Assembly (NCBI GenBank): GCA_025965155.1
Contig: JAOPXN010000020.1
Coordinates: 1 to 49,136 of the forward strand
Reading direction: 5' to 3'
Length of the DNA: 49,136 nucleotides
DNA from: Propionibacteriaceae bacterium
GTDB lineage: Bacteria; Actinomycetota; Actinomycetes; Propionibacteriales; Propionibacteriaceae
The stretch's first letter is position 1. The number at the start of each line of letters is the position of its first letter. Positions 24,209 to 32,481 of this stretch are shown here, in pieces. Made by a program: the position numbers and the translations under genes. Below the pieces are notes generated by a model. It saw only the letters and a list, made by a program, of their open reading frames with translations. It searched no databases and had not been told where the DNA came from.

Positions 24209-24910
24209 ATGGCAACCAGTAACAAAACGTCGGCGGTCGATACATCGGCAGACGACGAAGGCTACACGTCCACCATCTTGATTGTGGACGATCACCGTTC
24301 TTTTGCCGAGCTGCTGGCGGCGGCGCTCAACAGCTGCCAAGGCATGAAGTGTGTCGGGACGGCGTCGACCGCGGCCGAGGGCATTGCCATGGCTGCGGAG
24401 CTACGCCCCACGGTCGTGGTGATGGACATCCAGATGCCGCGCCAGGACGGTCTGGTGGCCGCCCGTCGGATTCGGGAGGTGGCCCCGGAGACGGTGATAG
24501 CAGTCGTCACGGCGCATCGTGACCCCGAGTGGGTATCTCGGGCCGCACAGGCCGGTGCGTCCGCTTTCATCCCGAAGGACGGGTCGCTACTGGAGATGAT
24601 CGACGTTCTCAGCCGGGTTCGGCAGGGCCAGATGCTGGTGGCGCCGTCGACGTTCCGCGGCACCCCGATCCGTGCCGCGGCTGCCGAGCAGCAGGACGTC
24701 CCAGCACTCACCCAGCGTGAGCTCGAGGTCTTGACGTACCTCGGTCAAGGGATGCAGGCCAAGGGCATCGCCCGGGTTCTCGGCATCACATTGCACACCT
24801 GCCGCGGGTACATCAAGTCGCTGCACAGCAAGTTTGGTGTCAGCACCCAGCTCGAGACGGTGATCAAGGCCCAGCACCTCGGACTCATCGGCTCACCGGA
24901 TGAGAAGTGA
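24209..24910 (+). CDS. NarL/FixJ-family response regulator
   Basis: A 233-residue DNA-binding regulator. The receiver domain (about 22-140) has LIVDDH, phospho-acceptor Asp73 (VVMDIQMP), VVTAHRD and FIPKDG with the conserved Lys. A linker leads to a LuxR-type HTH in the last 65 residues: LTQRELEVLTYLGQGMQAKG, IARVLGITLHTCRGYIKSL and HSKFGVSTQLETV. The first 20 residues are a polar extension. The HTH is slightly unusual in having LGITLHTCRGYIKSLHSKFG where most read LxxSxxTVxxHxxxIxxKLG. ATG 24209 has GGGGAG three bases upstream. Its stop overlaps the start of the kinase gene by 11 nt, so the two are translationally coupled. Confidence 0.92.
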   Translation: MATSNKTSAVDTSADDEGYTSTILIVDDHRSFAELLAAALNSCQGMKCVGTASTAAEGIAMAAELRPTVVVMDIQMPRQDGLVAARRIREVAPETVIAVVTAHRDPEWVSRAAQAGASAFIPKDGSLLEMIDVLSRVRQGQMLVAPSTFRGTPIRAAAAEQQDVPALTQRELEVLTYLGQGMQAKGIARVLGITLHTCRGYIKSLHSKFGVSTQLETVIKAQHLGLIGSPDEK

Positions 24911-26240
24911 TCTGACCACTCACGGGTCGGACCGACGTGTCGGCGTTCGCCGTGAGATTCTGTTGTTGTTCGGCGTGGGTGCCCTGGTCCTGATCATCAT
25001 CGCGCTCGGTGCCCTGGCAGCCAGCAGATCTGTTGCCCGTATCCAGGCACTCGAGGACTCCGAGCGGATGACAAAGCGACTGTCCGACCTGGTGGTGGCC
25101 CCGCTACTTGGCGACGCCCTGCAAAGGTCTGACCCTGGCCGGTTCCAAGAGCTCAGCATGACGGTGGAGAACCGAATGCGGGACGGGCACCTGACGGAGG
25201 TCACGGTCTGGGGTTCGGACGGCGTGATCGTCTTCTCCGACGACCTGGAGGTGATAGGCCGCAGGTACGAGCTTCCGAAGGAAGTGACCAGTGCCATCGT
25301 CGATGGGAAGACCACCTCCGATTTCGAGAACGACCCCGAGGTGGCCACGAGTGCCACGGCCGGTCAGAACGAGCGATACGTCGAGGTGTACGTCCCGCTC
25401 AAAATGCCAGGCCAGCCGACGATGGCGTTCGAGGCCTACTACAGCTACGAGCAGGTCGAGAACCTCTCCAAGTCTTTGTTCAAGGAACTCACTCCGCTCG
25501 CGCTGATCCCACTGATAGTCCTCCAGATCGTCCAGCTCCCCATCGCAGCGTCACTGGCGCGCCGCGTCCGCCGCCACGAGACCGAACGCGCCAAGCTGTT
25601 GGAGCGGACCCTCTCGGTGTCCGAGCAGGAACGCATGCGTATCGCAGCCGACCTGCATGACGGACCCATCCAAGACCTCGCCGGGGTCAGCTACGCGGTC
25701 GGAGCGATCGGACCCGGTGTCCCTGAGCATCACCAAGGCCTTCTCAGCACTGTGCAGGCCAGCCTGTCTGAGGCCATTCAGTCGCTCCGGGTGCTGATGG
25801 TGGACCTCTATCCACCTGACCTCAGCAGCAGCCAGCTCCCGGAGGTCGTCGAGGGCCTGGCCGGACCCCTCCGAGACCAGGGGGTCGAGGTGGTCACCGA
25901 CGTGGAGTCGATCCCGGAGATGGGTCTCGAGGTTTCGACCACGCTGTACCGAGTCGCACGCGAGGCGCTGGCCAACGTGGACAAGCACTCGCAGGCAAGC
26001 CAGGTGACAATCGACCTGCGGGCGCACGCCGGCGACTCCGGGCCGGCAACCTCGAGCGTCTGCCTGCGGATTGCCGACAACGGCATTGGGCTTGACCCCG
26101 CCCGGCTGGACCGCCGCGCGGAGGGACACATGGGGTTACGGCTGCTGCGGGACCGGATCGTGAACCTGGGCGGGAACATGCGGATAGAACCCGGCCCTGG
26201 GGGCGGGACAGTGGTCCAGGCAACACTCCCACTGGACTGA
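24900..26240 (+). CDS. HisKA_3-type membrane sensor histidine kinase
   Basis: A 446-residue sensor kinase. TM1 (about 19-41) and TM2 (about 197-220) flank a 150-residue extracytoplasmic sensor domain with PAS/PDC-like strands (EVTVWGSDGVIVFSD; YVEVYVPLKMPGQPTMAFEAYYS). The HisKA_3 dimerisation helix follows with the phosphorylated His253 in RMRIAADLHDGPIQDLAG. The HATPase domain shows ALANVDKHSQAS (N box), DNGIGL and GLRLLRDRIVNLGG, ending in GPGGGTVVQATLP. The usual partner for this class is a NarL-type regulator, which is the overlapping upstream gene. The signal sensed is unknown; no cysteine or haem motif is evident in the sensor part. Confidence 0.92.
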   Translation: MRSDLTTHGSDRRVGVRREILLLFGVGALVLIIIALGALAASRSVARIQALEDSERMTKRLSDLVVAPLLGDALQRSDPGRFQELSMTVENRMRDGHLTEVTVWGSDGVIVFSDDLEVIGRRYELPKEVTSAIVDGKTTSDFENDPEVATSATAGQNERYVEVYVPLKMPGQPTMAFEAYYSYEQVENLSKSLFKELTPLALIPLIVLQIVQLPIAASLARRVRRHETERAKLLERTLSVSEQERMRIAADLHDGPIQDLAGVSYAVGAIGPGVPEHHQGLLSTVQASLSEAIQSLRVLMVDLYPPDLSSSQLPEVVEGLAGPLRDQGVEVVTDVESIPEMGLEVSTTLYRVAREALANVDKHSQASQVTIDLRAHAGDSGPATSSVCLRIADNGIGLDPARLDRRAEGHMGLRLLRDRIVNLGGNMRIEPGPGGGTVVQATLPLD

Positions 26241-26251
26241 CGCAGGAGCGC

Positions 26252-26265
26252 CCCGCCGCGGCGGG
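26252..26265. terminator. GC-rich palindrome between convergent genes
   Basis: CCCGCCGCGGCGGG is a perfect 14-bp palindrome 11 bp after the kinase stop, between convergent genes. It may help stop transcription from the left. No U-run. Confidence 0.3.
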
Positions 26266-26335
26266 CGAACAACCACCAGCCCCGACGTGGTTACCGACGA
26301 GAGGGTGAAACGCTTCCGCCTGGCGCCACCAGCGC

Positions 26336-26809
26336 TCAGCCCGCGTCGGCCGCCCGCTCCATGGCCGCCACGTCAAGTTTGCCCATGCCCAGCATGGCCT
26401 GCATTGCCCGCTGGGACCGCCCGCGATCCGGGTCGGCGAGCAGGGCAGGTACGGCGGCCGGCACGATCTGCCACGAGACCCCGAACTGGTCCTTCAGCCA
26501 GCCGCACTGACCTTCCTCTCCGCCCTTGCTCAAACCTTCCCAGAAGTAGTCGACCTCCTGCTGGTCGGCGCAGTCGACCTGGAAAGACACGGCTTCGTTA
26601 AAGGTGAAAGCGGGACCACCGTTCAAAGCCACGAACCGCGAGCCGGCCAGTTCGAAGCTCACTGTCATCGCGCTACCAGCGGTCCCTGGACCCGCGTCGC
26701 CGTACCGGCTGACCTCCAAGATCTTGGAGTCGGGGAAGATGCTGACGTAGAACTCGGCCGCCTCCTCCCCTTCCGTGTCGAACCATAGGCATGGCGTGAT
26801 CTTCTGCAT
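26336..26809 (-). CDS. PhnB-like VOC-fold protein
   Basis: A 157-residue protein of the PhnB/3-demethylubiquinone methyltransferase-like branch of the glyoxalase (VOC) superfamily. It opens MQKITPCLWFDTEGEEAAEFY, typical of the group, and continues with FPDSKILEVSRYG, ALNGGPAFTFNEAVSFQVDC and the closing FGVSWQIVP. The tail (QAMLGMGKLDVAAMERAAD) is the usual end of these proteins. Members are often misnamed methyltransferases; real activity is unknown. ATG 26809 has GGAGG five bases upstream and rejects the upstream extension to 26923. It converges on the histidine kinase gene. Confidence 0.88.
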   Translation of the reverse strand: MQKITPCLWFDTEGEEAAEFYVSIFPDSKILEVSRYGDAGPGTAGSAMTVSFELAGSRFVALNGGPAFTFNEAVSFQVDCADQQEVDYFWEGLSKGGEEGQCGWLKDQFGVSWQIVPAAVPALLADPDRGRSQRAMQAMLGMGKLDVAAMERAADAG

Positions 26810-27109
26810 GATGTCCTCCGTGTCGCTTCGTTCTTGGGCCGCCTCTTGTCGGCCCGTCTGCTGGGTAGACACTGGCCGGAGGCGAAACTGATCGGCCGCC
26901 GCGGAGTGGATGCGACCAGCCAACCTTGATCAAGTACGAGTCGGCTCCTCCGGTGGGCCCAGGGCGGCCCAGGTATCGCCTGCCGCCCCCGCTGGTCAAG
27001 ATTCGTGATCAAACTTGCCGCTTTCGGGAGGTCGGGTGGGCGATTTTAGTCCGGAACCGTTATGTTGCTGGGACGAAGTAACCCGCCCAGGAACAGGTAG
27101 GAGGAAGTC
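26810..27109. other. 300-bp intergenic stretch
   Basis: No supported gene. The left side should carry the promoter of the PhnB-like gene and the right side that of the 26-residue peptide. GGAAC at 27052 followed after 16 bases by CGAAG has the spacing of an ECF-sigma promoter, but the -10 match is weak. Confidence 0.4.
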
Positions 27110-27190
27110 ATGAACAGAGGCATCATCGGTACGATCGTCGGGATCTTGGTTGTCATCATCCTCGTTCTGGTGATCATGCGCCTGGCCTGA
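27110..27190 (+). CDS. 26-aa hydrophobic membrane peptide
   Basis: A tiny gene from ATG 27110 to TGA 27188-27190, preceded by TAGGAGGAAGTC, one of the best ribosome-binding sites in the window (AGGAGG six bases upstream). The product is MNRGIIGTIVGILVVIILV followed by LVIMRLA: a two-residue polar start, one membrane helix with a GxxxG-like face (GIIGTIVG), and a short Arg-containing end. This resembles the very small single-helix proteins annotated in many actinobacteria, whose roles are mostly unknown; some act on membrane complexes. It stands alone between genes on the opposite strand. The strong ribosome site and clean helix make it likely to be real. Confidence 0.72.
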   Translation: MNRGIIGTIVGILVVIILVLVIMRLA

Positions 27191-27256
27191 GAGCCACCGC
27201 CCAGATCAAGCGCTCGGTGGCCCAGCCGCGACCGGTTCGGCCACCGAGCACAGGAC

Positions 27257-28549
27257 TCAGACGTGGGTAGCGGCCGATTGGTCTGGACCGATTTCCGATG
27301 CCGCGGCCTGGTCACGCCGGAGATCCAGGAACCGCATGGCCGGGGTGGCGGTCACCCCGTGCAACAGCACAGATCCCATGATCACCAGTGCGGTGACAGC
27401 CCAGATGTGCTCACCTTCGGCGAACTTCGCTTCCGTCACAGCGTAGGCGACATAGAACAGCGAGCCGATCCCCCGGACCCCGAAGAATGCGATGACCAGC
27501 CGTTCTCGCGGACCGGTCTTTCCGCCACTCAGCCCGATCCAACCGCTGAGGGGACGAATGATGACCAGAACGAGTCCCGCGACCAGCACGTCCAGCCAGC
27601 CGATGGACTGCAGGAGACCACGAGCAATGGCCCCGCCGAGCAGGACCAAGATCGACACCGTCAAGAGGCGCTCGATCTGCTCGACGTACTCGTGCAGTAC
27701 CCGGTGGTAGCCATGGGTGCGCTCCCCTGCGCGAATGGTGCAGGCGCAGACGAAGACCGCCACGAAACCGTACCCATGGGCTAGTTCCGCGGCTCCATAG
27801 GCGAGGAAGGTGGCGGCCAGCGCAACGAATCCCTCGGCGTGCTCGGCCAAGCGAAGACGCTGTGACGGTACGGAGAAGAACAGCTTGCGAAGTAGCCATC
27901 CAGTCGCCAAGCCGATCACCACCCCAGCCGCCACGCGATACCCGACGTCGACAGCCAGCCAATGCCCCAGCCATCCGGACGGGGCAGCGCCAGCCACACT
28001 GATCGCGATCGCGGCATAGGTGATGGGAAAAGCCAATCCGTCATTCAGGCCGGCTTCCGAGGTCAGCGCGAACCTCGCCTCATCGTCGAAGTGCTCCGGG
28101 TCGTCAGTGGGCTCGCCGACCTGAACCTCGCCCGCGAGCACTGGGTCCGTGGGGGCCAACGCCGCCGCCAACAGCACCGCGCCCGCGACGCTCAGACCGA
28201 GAAGTCCTCGGCCCAGAACGACCACCGCGGCCACCGACAGGGGCATGGTGATGGCCAGCAGGCGCCAGGTGGACATCCACCGCCGCAGGCCCACAGGGCG
28301 GTTCAAGGCCAGCCCCGCTCCCATCAGGGAGATGATCACGCACGCCTCGGTAAGGTGCTCAGCGAACGCTCCGTGCGCGATCGGATCGGGGTTCGGCAGC
28401 TCAGTGAACACGCTGAAACCCACGAGGCCAGCGGCCAGGAACACCATGGGCATGGAAATCGGCACCCGTCCCAGTAGCCTCGGCAGCAGCGCAGCCGCCA
28501 GCGCGGCGACCCCGCCGGCTGCGTACAGGAGTCCGACACCGTCGATCAC
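27257..28549 (-). CDS. CPA1/NhaP-type Na+(K+)/H+ antiporter
   Basis: A 430-residue membrane protein with about 12 hydrophobic segments. The antiporter core is visible: AALAPTDPVLAGEVQVG has the TDP element of the transport site and EAGLNDGLAFPITYAAIA the ND dyad of electroneutral CPA1 exchangers. RERLVIAFFGVRGIGSLFYVAYAV is the conserved FxGxRG region near the end. It would exchange Na+ or K+ for protons. There is no long cytoplasmic TrkA-like domain. The start is uncertain: GTG 28549 fits the beginning of the first helix (IDGVGLLYAAGG), while the frame stays open to 28678. The TetR gene upstream on the same strand could regulate it. Confidence 0.85.
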   Translation of the reverse strand: MIDGVGLLYAAGGVAALAAALLPRLLGRVPISMPMVFLAAGLVGFSVFTELPNPDPIAHGAFAEHLTEACVIISLMGAGLALNRPVGLRRWMSTWRLLAITMPLSVAAVVVLGRGLLGLSVAGAVLLAAALAPTDPVLAGEVQVGEPTDDPEHFDDEARFALTSEAGLNDGLAFPITYAAIAISVAGAAPSGWLGHWLAVDVGYRVAAGVVIGLATGWLLRKLFFSVPSQRLRLAEHAEGFVALAATFLAYGAAELAHGYGFVAVFVCACTIRAGERTHGYHRVLHEYVEQIERLLTVSILVLLGGAIARGLLQSIGWLDVLVAGLVLVIIRPLSGWIGLSGGKTGPRERLVIAFFGVRGIGSLFYVAYAVTEAKFAEGEHIWAVTALVIMGSVLLHGVTATPAMRFLDLRRDQAAASEIGPDQSAATHV

Positions 28550-28768
28550 CGGCTCAACCCCAGTGGAACCCGACAACGGAGCACCGTAGTGATGGCCTTT
28601 TGCTGGTGCACGATTTGATCTCCCAGAGAGTTCAGGCTCAACCGAGGTGGTGGAGCGCTGGCGGTGCAGAACCCGCACCGGGGAGATTCTGGCAGTTCCT
28701 GCGTCAGCTATCGAGCATGGAGCCCGGTCCGAGCGGGTGACAACCTGCCCTCAGCTGGCCGACCGATC

Positions 28769-29440
28769 TCAGGAGGCGTCGCTTCTAGCAGCGAGTGTGA
28801 CAGGCTTCGGGCTGTGCTCCGGGCGCCGACGGGTCGGGGAGGGCAGGCCCGCGCTGAGCTGGGCGAACGCCTCGGCGAAAAGGGCGGCTAGCTGTTCGGG
28901 GTCAGCGCCGCTTCGTACCCAGACGTTCGTGGCGGACTTGATCACCGAGACGGCAGCTGCGGCAGCCAGCGAGGGATACATGTCCGTATCGACCTGCGTA
29001 CCCGTACGTGCAGCGATAACGGTGCGAAGCTCGTCCTCGAACTGGTCGTACTCGGCGATCTGGAAACGTCGCAATGATGGGTACGTCTCAGTCAGCTCAA
29101 GCTTCTGGGCCCTGAGCCGGGACTGCTGGCGGGTCTGAGTGTTCGCGTAGTCAACGAAGATCTCTGACAAGGCATGCAGTGGATCCTCGTCAGCGGGCCG
29201 CCGCTCGAAGTTCTCGATGATGGTCGGCCAGTCATGGCTGCCGGCGGCGACGACCGCCTCCTCCTTGCAGGAGAAGTAGTTCGACACGGTCCGCGGTGAG
29301 ATGAAGGCTTCCTGGGCGATCTCTTCGATCGTCACGTGGTCGAGGCCCTTATCGATCACGAGCTTGAACGCGGCCTCTGCGATGGACTCCCGCGTCATCT
29401 GCTTCTTGATCTCGCGCAGGCCCGATCCCCGACTATCCAT
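28769..29440 (-). CDS. TetR-family transcriptional regulator
   Basis: A 223-residue regulator. The N-terminal HTH (about 12-60) is clear: TRESIAEAAFKLVIDKGLDHVTIEEIAQEAFISPRTVSNYF, where the last element is the family's recognition helix (TVSNYFxCKEE). The remaining helices form a ligand-binding/dimerisation domain of unknown specificity (YDQFEDELRTVIAART). The tail is polar and basic. ATG 29440 lacks a strong ribosome site; ATG 29398 (MTRESIAEAA) is a possible later start. It is divergent from the Tad pilus locus and upstream of the antiporter gene, so either could be its target. Confidence 0.9.
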   Translation of the reverse strand: MDSRGSGLREIKKQMTRESIAEAAFKLVIDKGLDHVTIEEIAQEAFISPRTVSNYFSCKEEAVVAAGSHDWPTIIENFERRPADEDPLHALSEIFVDYANTQTRQQSRLRAQKLELTETYPSLRRFQIAEYDQFEDELRTVIAARTGTQVDTDMYPSLAAAAAVSVIKSATNVWVRSGADPEQLAALFAEAFAQLSAGLPSPTRRRPEHSPKPVTLAARSDAS

Positions 29441-29729
29441 GGCGCAAGGTTACATCAACTTTCCAATACGGTCTTCTTGCGGTCACGGCAAACTTCCGGA
29501 AATTGCCCCTTTGGCCGAGTTCTCAGAAGCCGCTCAGGTTCGCCCATGGCCGGCGAAGGCCACTAATCTGCGCCTGTTGTGCCGGCTGCAGCCGTGTGTT
29601 ACGCACGTCACCCTGCGGCAATTTGCGCAACAGGCAAACTTCTGTAAGAGTAGTGGCCACGCTGATTCACTTGAAGCGACAAACATCAGGATCCGGTCGG
29701 GGCGGAGCCAGAACCCAAGGAGATCCTCC

Positions 29730-29948
29730 ATGTCCCGTGCTCTCGCACCCCTGTTCAGCGTCCTGGGCTTCTTCCAGGACCGGTTCAACACCGTCCGCAA
29801 GGACCGCGGCGCTACCGCCGTCGAGTACGGTCTGCTGGTCGGCCTGATCGCCGTCGTCATCATCGTCGCCGTCACCGCCCTGGGCAGCCGTTTGAAGGTT
29901 CTCTTCAACAACGTCGTCACCGGCATCGGTGGCACCGCCGGAGCCTGA
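29730..29948 (+). CDS. flp: Flp-type pilin, copy 1
   Basis: A 72-residue prepilin, the structural subunit of the type IVc (Tad/Flp) pilus. A 27-residue basic leader ends in KDRG; the A24 peptidase should cut after Gly27, giving a mature protein starting ATAVEYGLLVGLIAVVIIVAV with the conserved Glu at position 5 (Glu32) and the Flp-type EY pair. The hydrophobic helix then ends in LGSRLKVLFN. AAGGAGA lies six bases before ATG 29730. It opens the Tad locus, whose peptidase gene is at the far end. The 289 bp before it, up to the TetR gene, should hold the main promoter; they contain a repeated GGCAAACTTC and a TTGCGCAA palindrome. Confidence 0.93.
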   Translation: MSRALAPLFSVLGFFQDRFNTVRKDRGATAVEYGLLVGLIAVVIIVAVTALGSRLKVLFNNVVTGIGGTAGA

Positions 29949-30153
29949 CGCCTGCCGTGTGCAGCCCGGTTGGGGCACAGGATCTGCTCGACGGTCCCGC
30001 CGGCACAACCGGGCGCCAGACTCGCAAGGCCCACTCGGGCCGATCTTGCCTCTTGGGCAGCTAGTACTAGTCGTTATCACCAACGCCGACTCACCTGAGC
30101 GGCGAACATCGGGGTCCGGTCGGGGGCGGAGCCAGAACCCAAGGAGATCCTCC

Positions 30154-30372
30154 ATGTCCCGTGCACTCGCACCCCTGTTCAGCGTCCTGGGCTTCTTCCA
30201 GGACCGGTTCAACACCGTCCGCAGGGACCGCGGCGCTACCGCCGTCGAGTACGGCCTGCTGGTCGGCCTGATCGCCGTCGTCATCATCGTCGCCGTCACC
30301 GCTCTGGGCAGCCGTTTGAAGGTTCTCTTCAACGAAATCGTCACCGGCATCGGTGGCACCGCCGCCGCCTGA
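30154..30372 (+). CDS. flp: Flp-type pilin, copy 2
   Basis: A 72-residue prepilin nearly identical to copy 1. It differs at residues 24 (Arg for Lys), 61-62 (Glu-Ile for Asn-Val) and 71 (Ala for Gly). Three of the four changes lie near the C-terminus, the part exposed on a pilus surface, and add a negative charge. Leader, cleavage site (RRDRG then ATAVEY) and ribosome site match copy 1. The tadE gene starts 18 bp after its stop. The two copies may make a mixed pilus, give higher dosage, or be used under different conditions if the duplicated leader also carries a promoter. Confidence 0.93.
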   Translation: MSRALAPLFSVLGFFQDRFNTVRRDRGATAVEYGLLVGLIAVVIIVAVTALGSRLKVLFNEIVTGIGGTAAA

Positions 30373-30390
30373 CGACACCCCGCCACCCTC

Positions 30391-30828
30391 ATGAGTCGGC
30401 TCTCGGCGCAAGGCCTGCTGAGGCACTCGGCCAAGGCAACAGGTAGCCGAGCTCGGCTGGTCGGCCAGAACGACCGAGGGTCCGCAATCGTCGAATTCGC
30501 TCTTCTGGCTCCCATCCTGGTGATCCTGGTGATGGGAATCGCGGAGTTCGGCCGGGCTTACTACATGCAGATGAGCCTCTCTGGGGCAGCGCGGGAAGGC
30601 GTCCGGTCGATGGTGTTGCAGAAAGACGAGGCCACAGCCAAGACGGTGACCAAGGCGGCGTCGACATTGGCGCTGACCGATGCGCAGATCGTGATCGAAC
30701 CGAAGACTGCGTGCACCGCCAACACCAACGTCAAGGTGACGGTCAGCTATCCGATGACCTTCATCACCGGACTCTTCGGCGCCAACTTCACTCTCACAGG
30801 CAAGGCGGTCATGCGATGCGGCGGCTGA
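30391..30828 (+). CDS. tadE: TadE-like minor pilin
   Basis: A 145-residue pseudopilin of the Tad system. A basic N-terminal leader precedes NDRGSAIVEFALLAPILVILVMGIAEFGRAYYMQ, the TadE signature with a prepilin-like cleavage point after Gly, the conserved Glu of VEF, and the EFGRAY element. The C-terminal part is extracytoplasmic with two cysteines that could pair. Minor pilins of this kind help initiate or cap the pilus. No ribosome site is strong, so translation may follow from the upstream pilin gene. Its last 13 bases overlap the start of the TadG-like gene. Confidence 0.88.
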   Translation: MSRLSAQGLLRHSAKATGSRARLVGQNDRGSAIVEFALLAPILVILVMGIAEFGRAYYMQMSLSGAAREGVRSMVLQKDEATAKTVTKAASTLALTDAQIVIEPKTACTANTNVKVTVSYPMTFITGLFGANFTLTGKAVMRCGG

Positions 30829-31763
30829 GGGATCAGCGTGGGGCCGTCGGTGTGACGGTCGCTCTTCTGATGATCCCGCTGGTCGCCTTCGCTGCCATCA
30901 CCATCGACGTCGGGGCGATGTGGGCCGAACGGCAGCAGCTCCAGATCGGCGCAGACGCGGGCGCGCTCGCCGTGGCCCAGGGCTGTGCGATCAACAACTG
31001 CGGAACTCCCGCCGCCACGGCGCAGACGTTCGCCACCGCGAACCTGAACGCCGGCACGGCCACCGCTACGGTCACTGACCCAGCGCTGACGGCGGCCACC
31101 GGGTCGGTCACCGTCCGCAACTCAGGCGTCCGCCAGCACTGGTTTGCGCCCGTCCTGGGAGTGAAGTCGGCCACCCTGACTGCACAGGCCACAGTCGGCT
31201 GGGGCGCGCCGACCGGCGGCGTCTCGGTCTTGCCGCTCGCATTCTCGTGGTGTGAGTTCAAGCTCCAGACTGGCGGTGGCGTGCCGTCCAGCACAGTGGA
31301 GCACACCATCTTGTTCACCAAGAGCTCCCAAACCAGCTGCACCGGCCCATCGAACAACATCGTGCCCGGCGGGTTCGGCTGGCTGACAGCTCAGGCTGGG
31401 TCATGCACGGCTAAGAGCGCAATCGCCGACATTCTTTACTCCGCGCCCGGCAACTCCGTGCCAAGCGGTTGTGGCACAGCGGACTTCGAGGCGTACCAGG
31501 GGAAGGTGGTTCTGCTGCCGATCTTCAACGAGGCGGGCGACACCGGTAGCAACGCCTGGTACCGCATCTATGGGTACGCGGCGTTCACCATCACCGGCTA
31601 CGACTTCGGCCCCGGCAAGTACACCTGGAACGGCAACAAGGGTGGCGGCAGCGACCGATATATCAAGGGCTACTTCACCAAGTTTGTCGATCTTTCCGAT
31701 GCGTTCAGCTACGGCGCCGCGGCGCCCCAGCTCGGCGCCTCCATCGTCTCCCTCACCAAGTAA
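30816..31763 (+). CDS. TadG-like pilus assembly protein
   Basis: A 315-residue protein. It begins MRRLRDQRGAVGVTVALLMIPLVAFAAITIDVGAMWAERQQLQIGADAGALA, the TadG/Flp-assembly (DUF2134-like) pattern: a basic leader, one membrane helix, then DVGAMWAERQQLQxAADAAALA. The long extracellular part is rich in Gly, Thr and Ser, contains several cysteines (NNCGTP, TSCTGP, GSCTAK, SGCGTA) and ends in a unit with many Gly-Tyr (GYDFGPGKYTWNGNKGGG). It has no von Willebrand domain. It probably sits at the pilus base or tip. The true start is ATG 30816 inside the end of tadE; the earlier frame opening is not used. Confidence 0.8.
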   Translation: MRRLRDQRGAVGVTVALLMIPLVAFAAITIDVGAMWAERQQLQIGADAGALAVAQGCAINNCGTPAATAQTFATANLNAGTATATVTDPALTAATGSVTVRNSGVRQHWFAPVLGVKSATLTAQATVGWGAPTGGVSVLPLAFSWCEFKLQTGGGVPSSTVEHTILFTKSSQTSCTGPSNNIVPGGFGWLTAQAGSCTAKSAIADILYSAPGNSVPSGCGTADFEAYQGKVVLLPIFNEAGDTGSNAWYRIYGYAAFTITGYDFGPGKYTWNGNKGGGSDRYIKGYFTKFVDLSDAFSYGAAAPQLGASIVSLTK

Positions 31764-31773
31764 AGGTTCGGCC

Positions 31774-32481
31774 ATGAAACGTCGTGTGATCGCCGCTGTG
31801 ACGGGCATCCTCCTTGCCCTGGTGGGCGCGGTGATGGTCTTGAGCTACGCCGCAGGTGCCGACCAGCGGGCGCTGGCCGGCACTAAGACGACCCCGGTGC
31901 TCGTTGCTACCAAGCTGATTCCCCAGGGAACTCCCAGTGAGCGCCTCGTCGGTCTGGTCACCGTCAAGGAGCTTCCGGCTCTCGCTGTCACCAGTGGTGC
32001 CGTTGCCAGCCTGACCGAGCTCGCCGGCCGGGTGGCCGCGGACGATGTCCACCCCGGCGAACAGGTCATCAGTGCACGCTTCGCCGACCCGACATCCTTG
32101 GCGGCGACCCAGAGCGTCAAGGTCCCCGCCGGAATGCAGCAAGTGGCAGTCTCACTGGATAGCCAGCGTGTCATGGGTGGCCGTCTCAAGGCTGGGGACA
32201 CAGTCGGTGTCTTTCTCTCTGCCTCCAAGCGAACTCACCTGGCCCTGCACAAGGTGCTGGTCAGCGATGTCCAGGGCGGGGTTGCGGCGCCGGCAGCAGA
32301 AGGAAGCGGATCCGCCGCCGCTCCCGCCGGCACGGTCATGGTCACCCTCGTGCTGAATGCCGCTAACGCGGAGCGAGTGATCTGGGCGGCGGAGTTCGGC
32401 ACTATCTGGCTTTCGCTGGAGCCCGCAGTGGCACCACAGACCGGCACCGGAATCGTCACCGAGGGGAACGTACTCAGATGA
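31774..32481 (+). CDS. cpaB: CpaB/RcpC-like pilus assembly protein
   Basis: A 235-residue protein with one N-terminal membrane helix (MKRRVIAAVTGILLALVGAVMVL) and an extracytoplasmic SAF-type region. PVLVATKLIPQGTPSERL is the SAF opening (VvvAakdIpaGtxl), and the following DDVHPGEQVISARF, PAGMQQVAVSLDSQRVMGGRLKAGDTV is the typical CpaB continuation. In Gram-negative systems CpaB supports the secretin; with no outer membrane here its partner must differ. AAAGG lies seven bases before ATG 31774. Its stop overlaps the CpaE-like start by 4 nt (ATGA). Confidence 0.88.
   Translation: MKRRVIAAVTGILLALVGAVMVLSYAAGADQRALAGTKTTPVLVATKLIPQGTPSERLVGLVTVKELPALAVTSGAVASLTELAGRVAADDVHPGEQVISARFADPTSLAATQSVKVPAGMQQVAVSLDSQRVMGGRLKAGDTVGVFLSASKRTHLALHKVLVSDVQGGVAAPAAEGSGSAAAPAGTVMVTLVLNAANAERVIWAAEFGTIWLSLEPAVAPQTGTGIVTEGNVLR

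Larger units (their letters stand above)
29659..30372 (+). repeat. Tandem duplication of an flp gene with its leader
   Basis: Two copies, about 29659-29948 and 30083-30372, at an offset of 424 bp. Each includes some 70 bp upstream (CCGGTCGG, GCGGAGCCAGAACCC, AAGGAGATCCTCC) and the whole pilin gene. The proteins differ at only four positions, so the duplication is recent or kept similar by conversion. Confidence 0.93.
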
